NCBI GenBank assembly: GCA_037367405.1
Contig: JAZKJV010000687.1
Coordinates: 620,001-684,000 of the forward strand
Direction: 5' to 3'
Origin: Ottelia alismoides
Lineage: Eukaryota > Streptophyta > Magnoliopsida > Alismatales > Hydrocharitaceae
Length of the DNA stretch: 64,000 nucleotides
Under the pieces are notes generated by a model that saw nothing but the letters and a program-made list of their open reading frames with translations, searched no databases and was not told the origin of the DNA. This document shows positions 60,095-64,000 of the stretch, piece by piece. The position numbers were made by a program, and so were the translations under genes. Within the stretch, counting starts at the first letter, position 1, and each line of letters starts with the position of its first letter.

Positions 60095-62459
60095 AGAAGC
60101 TCCACCCCCTCCTCAAATTTGGCCAATTTCATCCACCCAAAAGCCTCGAATTTGATCCTGGGAAGCTCCTCGTTACAGGGGGAGCATCTCAACGCCTCGA
60201 ATCGGCCGGAGGAGGGATACATTTTGATACGACGGAGCTCCGGCGTCCATACTGCTCCCTGGTGGCCCCCAGGTATAAGAGCTGCCCTTTATCGCTTTTT
60301 AGGTAGATTTTAATGTTAGCTTTTCATTCCCGTGCTTAGTTTAATCTTTAGTTAAGTAGTGTAGCGTAGAATCGCCAACTCGAAGTTCACCGGAGCTCAG
60401 CTCCGGCGACTTCTGCTCTGTGACATCGACCGTCTCCGACCGCCATTCACCTCTCACCTTGTTCCCCATCGCATTCTCCATCTATCGATCATCTTTGTTC
60501 AACTAAGGACCCCCAGTCCTTGCGAATCGGAGCTCCACCTCCGCCTATCACCGGAGCTCCTCCGCCTCATCTCATTTTGCGCCAGAGCTTCACAACCCGG
60601 GGTCGAGGAGGTAGCCCTCGTTCCCCCGGTTCTTCCTATGCAGGTCAAACGACGCAAGGGCCCATTTTGGGCTCGATTCGAACCAGGTTGAGGCTCCTGG
60701 AGGTCCCGACCTTCATCGACCTCGTCCGAGCACCTTGGACCTCCAGGAGCCATGGCAAGACCATCAACAGACGCGGGAGGCCTCCAGCTACGTCCAGACC
60801 ATCTCAGACATGAAGGAGAAGCCCGGAGGAGCCCAAGCTTCACGATCGAAGCTCGCCGCGCGTGAGCTTTTTCCCTGTTCTTCCAGGGGGCTCCATCATC
60901 GTCCGATCAGGAGGAGCGCTCCAGATTGCACGAGGATCGTCGGATGAAGACCAGCCACCACCGTCCGATCTGCGAGGCGGGTCTAATTAGAACCATTCAT
61001 CGGTGTACCGGTACCAACCGTCATATGCGCGACGCGTGGCTAAGTGAAGTGATCCACGCCGTCCACCAGCGCGCGTTTAGGGGTAAATTTCTTATTTAGC
61101 CCCAGCTTATTTTGTATTTATCGTTCACCCCTGTAAATAAAAGTTGAAGTTTATTTTAGTGTGTAAATTTTGCATGGACCCCCCTGTATGATTGGCATAT
61201 TACTTTTAGGTCCAGTCCACGTCACCTCACGTGTCGTCCCATGTGAGGTGGCTAATTTGCATATGACCCCCTGTATGTTTGTACATTTATTTTTAGTCCA
61301 TAAAATTAAATTCCAAGTGTATAATTTTTGTGGAAATTTGCATCGAGGACCCTGGACTTCCTGAAATGGCTTTTTGGTCCCTGTGGGTGCGGATCACGTG
61401 TAGTCCCATGTGATGGTCATTTTGCGCGGGGGTCCCTGGCGGGTTTTGTATTTCATTTTAGCCCTTAAATTTGCAAACCACGTGTATATTTTTTGGTGTT
61501 TTTGCACAGAAGCCCCTGCCTTTATTTTTATTTGCAAAAATGCCCCTGTCAGGCAATATATTTTTTGTATGCTTTGTCCATTTGTTTCATGCACCATATT
61601 AACTTGAAAAATTCCACAAAAATGAATATAAGTTCCTGTTATCTTGATCTTGCACGCCATATTTTTAGTTTTCATTTTTGTTGCATTTTTGCATTTATTA
61701 AAAATCAAAAACATGCATTGTATCTACTGTCTAGCTTAGAAAATACTAAAAAAATAGTAAACCACCTCGAAAAATTCCAAAAAAACACCCTATGGTCTAT
61801 TTTATCATATTTTAGTGTCAAACCAAATATCACTAAAAATCTCAAAAGAAAAACCTTAAAAATTCAAAAATACTCAAAAACTTCTAAAAAATATAAAAAA
61901 TTATAGAAAACTCTAAAAAATACAAACTCAACTCCTGTAGGTTCTATATTTTGTCCTCTTTATTTTAAAAATAGTTGGGAAAAATTTTGTGGCTGTTTTA
62001 TATTTTTAATTCCCATTTTACCCTCAGCTAGTAGCTAAATCTTGTTTTCCCTTATTTTGCTATTTAAAAATATCAAAAATATTTTGAAAAATACCCAAAA
62101 ATCACAAAAATAGTAAATAATCATGAAAATACCAAAAAGATTTTATTTCTACATTTTGAGTATTTTTGTATATTTTTCTAAATATTGTATCACCCCTCTC
62201 TCTACATTATATATATTTCCTCATTGAAAAAGAAAATTAAAAAAAAATAAATATATACATATATACATATTTATTAATGTATAAAAATCTGAAAATTAAA
62301 TTAAAAAAAGGAAAAAATAAAATATATATATATGTATATAATGTATGTATTATATGCTTTATACATACCCTCTATGGGTGTATATCTTTATATATTTATA
62401 TTCTATAAATTATATATATATAATACATGAATATATATAAGTATATCATATTAAAAAAT

Positions 62460-62858
62460 GAGGAAAGGGAGCCTACTTTGTGAAGTAGGTAACCTTACCT
62501 ACTTCACATCTATTTTTAGCAATTTTTTTTATTTTTTTAGAAAAATACCACCGTGGAATTTCATAACTATATCTCTTTAATATATTATTCAAATTTCATC
62601 AGAAACAAAGACTCCTATGGCCTCCATCCAGATTGTCATTTTTTTAAAGGTCACAGATTTGTTGTATTTTACATGTTCTGGATGGAGGCCTGGAGGCCAT
62701 AGGAGTCTCTGTTTCTGATGAAATTTGAATAACATATTAGAGGGATATAATTATAAAAATCCATGGTGACATTTTTCAAAAAAATAATAAAAAAATTGCG
62801 AAAAATGGATATGAAGTAGGTAAGGTTACCTACTTCACAAAGTAGGCTCCCTTTCCTC
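62460..62858. mobile_element. Foldback MITE with 9-bp target duplication in 3' LTR of E
   Basis: A 399-bp element starts GAGGAAAGGGAGCCTAC and ends with its exact complement. Arms of about 180 bases remain complementary with scattered mismatches. It is flanked by TTAAAAAAT at 62451-62459 and 62859-62867. The 5' LTR (near 46730) has the empty site. The 9-bp duplication suggests Mutator-like transposition. It has no coding capacity. Confidence 0.95.
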
Positions 62859-63187
62859 TTAAAAAATATATATTATTATAAATAAAAAAAGAAAAGAAAA
62901 AGAAAAATAAAAACCCACAAAAATAGGATTTATACAAGGATGACTCTGTTGTACATGGACATCACATGCTACTTCATTTTTGCATTGCTCTCTGTGGTTC
63001 GACCTCTACATACTTATTCACTGTGCATCTTGTGGTAGAGTAATAAATGTTAATTCACACTTTTGGGACTCAATTGGTTTATTCTTTTATTTGTGTGTTA
63101 ATTGCTGATCAACATGATGTTCTGTGAGCGGTCGCCTCAGTGACACTATATATATTATTGTGACCCTTGCAGAAAATCGTGTTATTA

Positions 63188-63192
63188 GATAT
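63188..63192. repeat. Right target-site duplication of element E
   Basis: GATAT, identical to 42797-42801. Confidence 0.93.
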
Positions 63193-63571
63193 CCTACATG
63201 AGGATAGGGTAGATCACATGGTACCTAGTTCTTCAGATGATTGTTCACATACAGAGACAAATTTCATATCGGATTCAAATGAGCAGTCACTTGCAGTAGA
63301 CATTTCAGTGCCGCAGATTGAGAGTACACATATTACAACACACGAGTTAGTTGATTACATTTCACAGATCATACAGTCTATTCAGCGTAGAGAGTCAGAT
63401 GGTGTGATAGCTACACATATAGACACCTTCTATAGTCCGAATCCAGAGATGCATACTTCAGAAAAGAGAGCTATGCCATGTACAGAGTTCACTTATAGAG
63501 GAGGCTCTACTTTTTCAGCCAAGGATCAGTACGGACATAAAAAACAGAAGATTCAGTATGACCCTGGTTGA
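63193..63571 (+). pseudogene. C-terminal ORF of element F after the E insertion
   Basis: It continues the frame that E interrupts at 42801 and runs to TGA at 63569-63571. It is acidic and rich in Ser, Thr and His (for example VPSSSDDCSHTETNF), with no recognised domain. It occupies the place where E has RT, RNase H and integrase, directly before the hairpins. Equivalent acidic tails are in A, B and D. A structural or accessory part of the Gag-protease protein is possible but unproven. Confidence 0.65.
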
Positions 63572-64000
63572 AGTGATCTATTTTGTACAGGAATCATGAT
63601 CATTCTTTCCCTACATCTCATCCTGTACAAATGCTTTTGAGCCATTCGATTTCTGGAGATCCGCAACACTTGTATATTCTTCGTAGACCACAATCGTCCC
63701 CATTTTTGCTCGTCTTCTATGCTTAGGATACTAGATCATAAGTATTGGGGGGACCGATTGTTCGCTGATTGACATTTTATATTTTGTTCTGATTCTTTTG
63801 TATATCCTCTCTTTTTCACAAATTACCGGTCTCCGATTTTTGGCTACACTCTTTTCTATACTTAGGATGCCTTATCCTAAGTATAGGGGGACCAAGTGAT
63901 TTCGATGATTTCATTTTCTTTATTTATTTTGTTCCTTCGTTGTATATTCTTTTTATTCAGTCACCTCATTTTTGCTCTTCCATTATATTTACGATGACCT
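63572..64000 (+). repeat. Start of the hairpin array of element F
   Basis: Hairpins at 63717-63752 (imperfect) and 63856-63890 (arms CTATACTTAGGAT / ATCCTAAGTATAG), each ending in a G-run. The array continues past the window. No gene in the remaining sequence. Confidence 0.85.

Larger units (their letters stand above)
42802..63187 (+). mobile_element. Element E: full-length Athila-type Ty3/gypsy element (20.4 kb)
   Basis: LTRs at 42802-47054 and 58501-63187, target duplication GATAT, a perfect tRNA-Asp PBS, then gag, protease, RT, RNase H and integrase in gypsy order, a hairpin array, a PPT and the 3' LTR. RT motif FMDDFSVYG and the tRNA-Asp primer fit the Athila lineage. No env-like sense ORF lies between integrase and the PPT. 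About 6 differences in a 180-base hand alignment of the LTRs suggest a younger insertion than the copia. Several stops show it is inactive. Confidence 0.95.
58501..63187 (+). repeat. 3' LTR of element E (4687 bp)
   Basis: Starts TGATAAATC and ends GTGTTATTA, a mutated CA end, followed by GATAT. Removing the 399-bp MITE and one 9-bp duplication leaves 4279 bp, close to the 4253-bp 5' LTR. Confidence 0.95.
28807..64000 (+). mobile_element. Element F: gag-protease Athila-like element, interrupted by D and E
   Basis: 5' LTR 28807-31910, PBS 31914-31932, leader, gag 33377-35414, protease 42043-42801, C-terminal ORF 63193-63571, and hairpins from 63717 to the window edge. D separates gag from protease. 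E interrupts the protease ORF. The 5-bp left flank is AGTAT (28802-28806); the right end is off-window. In the place where E has RT, RNase H and IN, F has a short acidic ORF, so it appears non-autonomous. Confidence 0.82.

Overview
The window looks like repeat-packed nuclear DNA of a flowering plant. Coding capacity that I can recognise is all LTR-retrotransposon: Ty3/gypsy of the Athila type, primed by tRNA-Asp, and Ty1/copia. The rest is LTRs, leaders and two small DNA transposons. I see no host gene, tRNA or rRNA. Long AT-rich tracts, in-frame stops that look like C-to-T or G-to-A decay, and very long LTRs (2.5 to 4.7 kb) fit a large, methylated, transposon-filled genome. The species cannot be named from this.

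Layout, by nesting. Element A (+ strand, 1-8658) enters from the left edge and ends in an LTR that carries a Mutator-type MITE. A sits inside the hairpin array of element B (- strand, 8659-23849). B is also split by a complete Ty1/copia element (9610-20869, 2523-bp LTRs, 5-bp target duplication CCAAG). The LTR at 23850-26951 has a PBS on one side and a PPT on the other, so it appears to be shared by B and by a second minus-strand element C (26952-28806). C's hairpin array is interrupted by element F (+ strand, 28807 to the right edge). F is interrupted twice: by D (- strand, 35415 to about 42042, truncated) and by E (+ strand, 42802-63187, 20.4 kb, target duplication GATAT). E is the only copy with RT, RNase H and integrase. 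Its 3' LTR carries a second 9-bp-TSD MITE.

How the parts relate. A and B (protease-like ORF only) and F (gag plus protease, with no RT in the part seen) look like non-autonomous relatives; D keeps only its 3' half. Their presumed helper is an E-like element. All six share an unusual 3' module: three to six short hairpins with arms close to CTATACTTAGG / CCTAAGTATAG, each followed by a G-run, plus one longer hairpin. The 3' arm and G-run closely match the PPT that precedes the 3' LTR. Every LTR also starts with an inverted repeat close to TGATGAA...TTCATCA. This hairpin/PPT module, shared by autonomous and non-autonomous copies, is the most unusual signal in the window.
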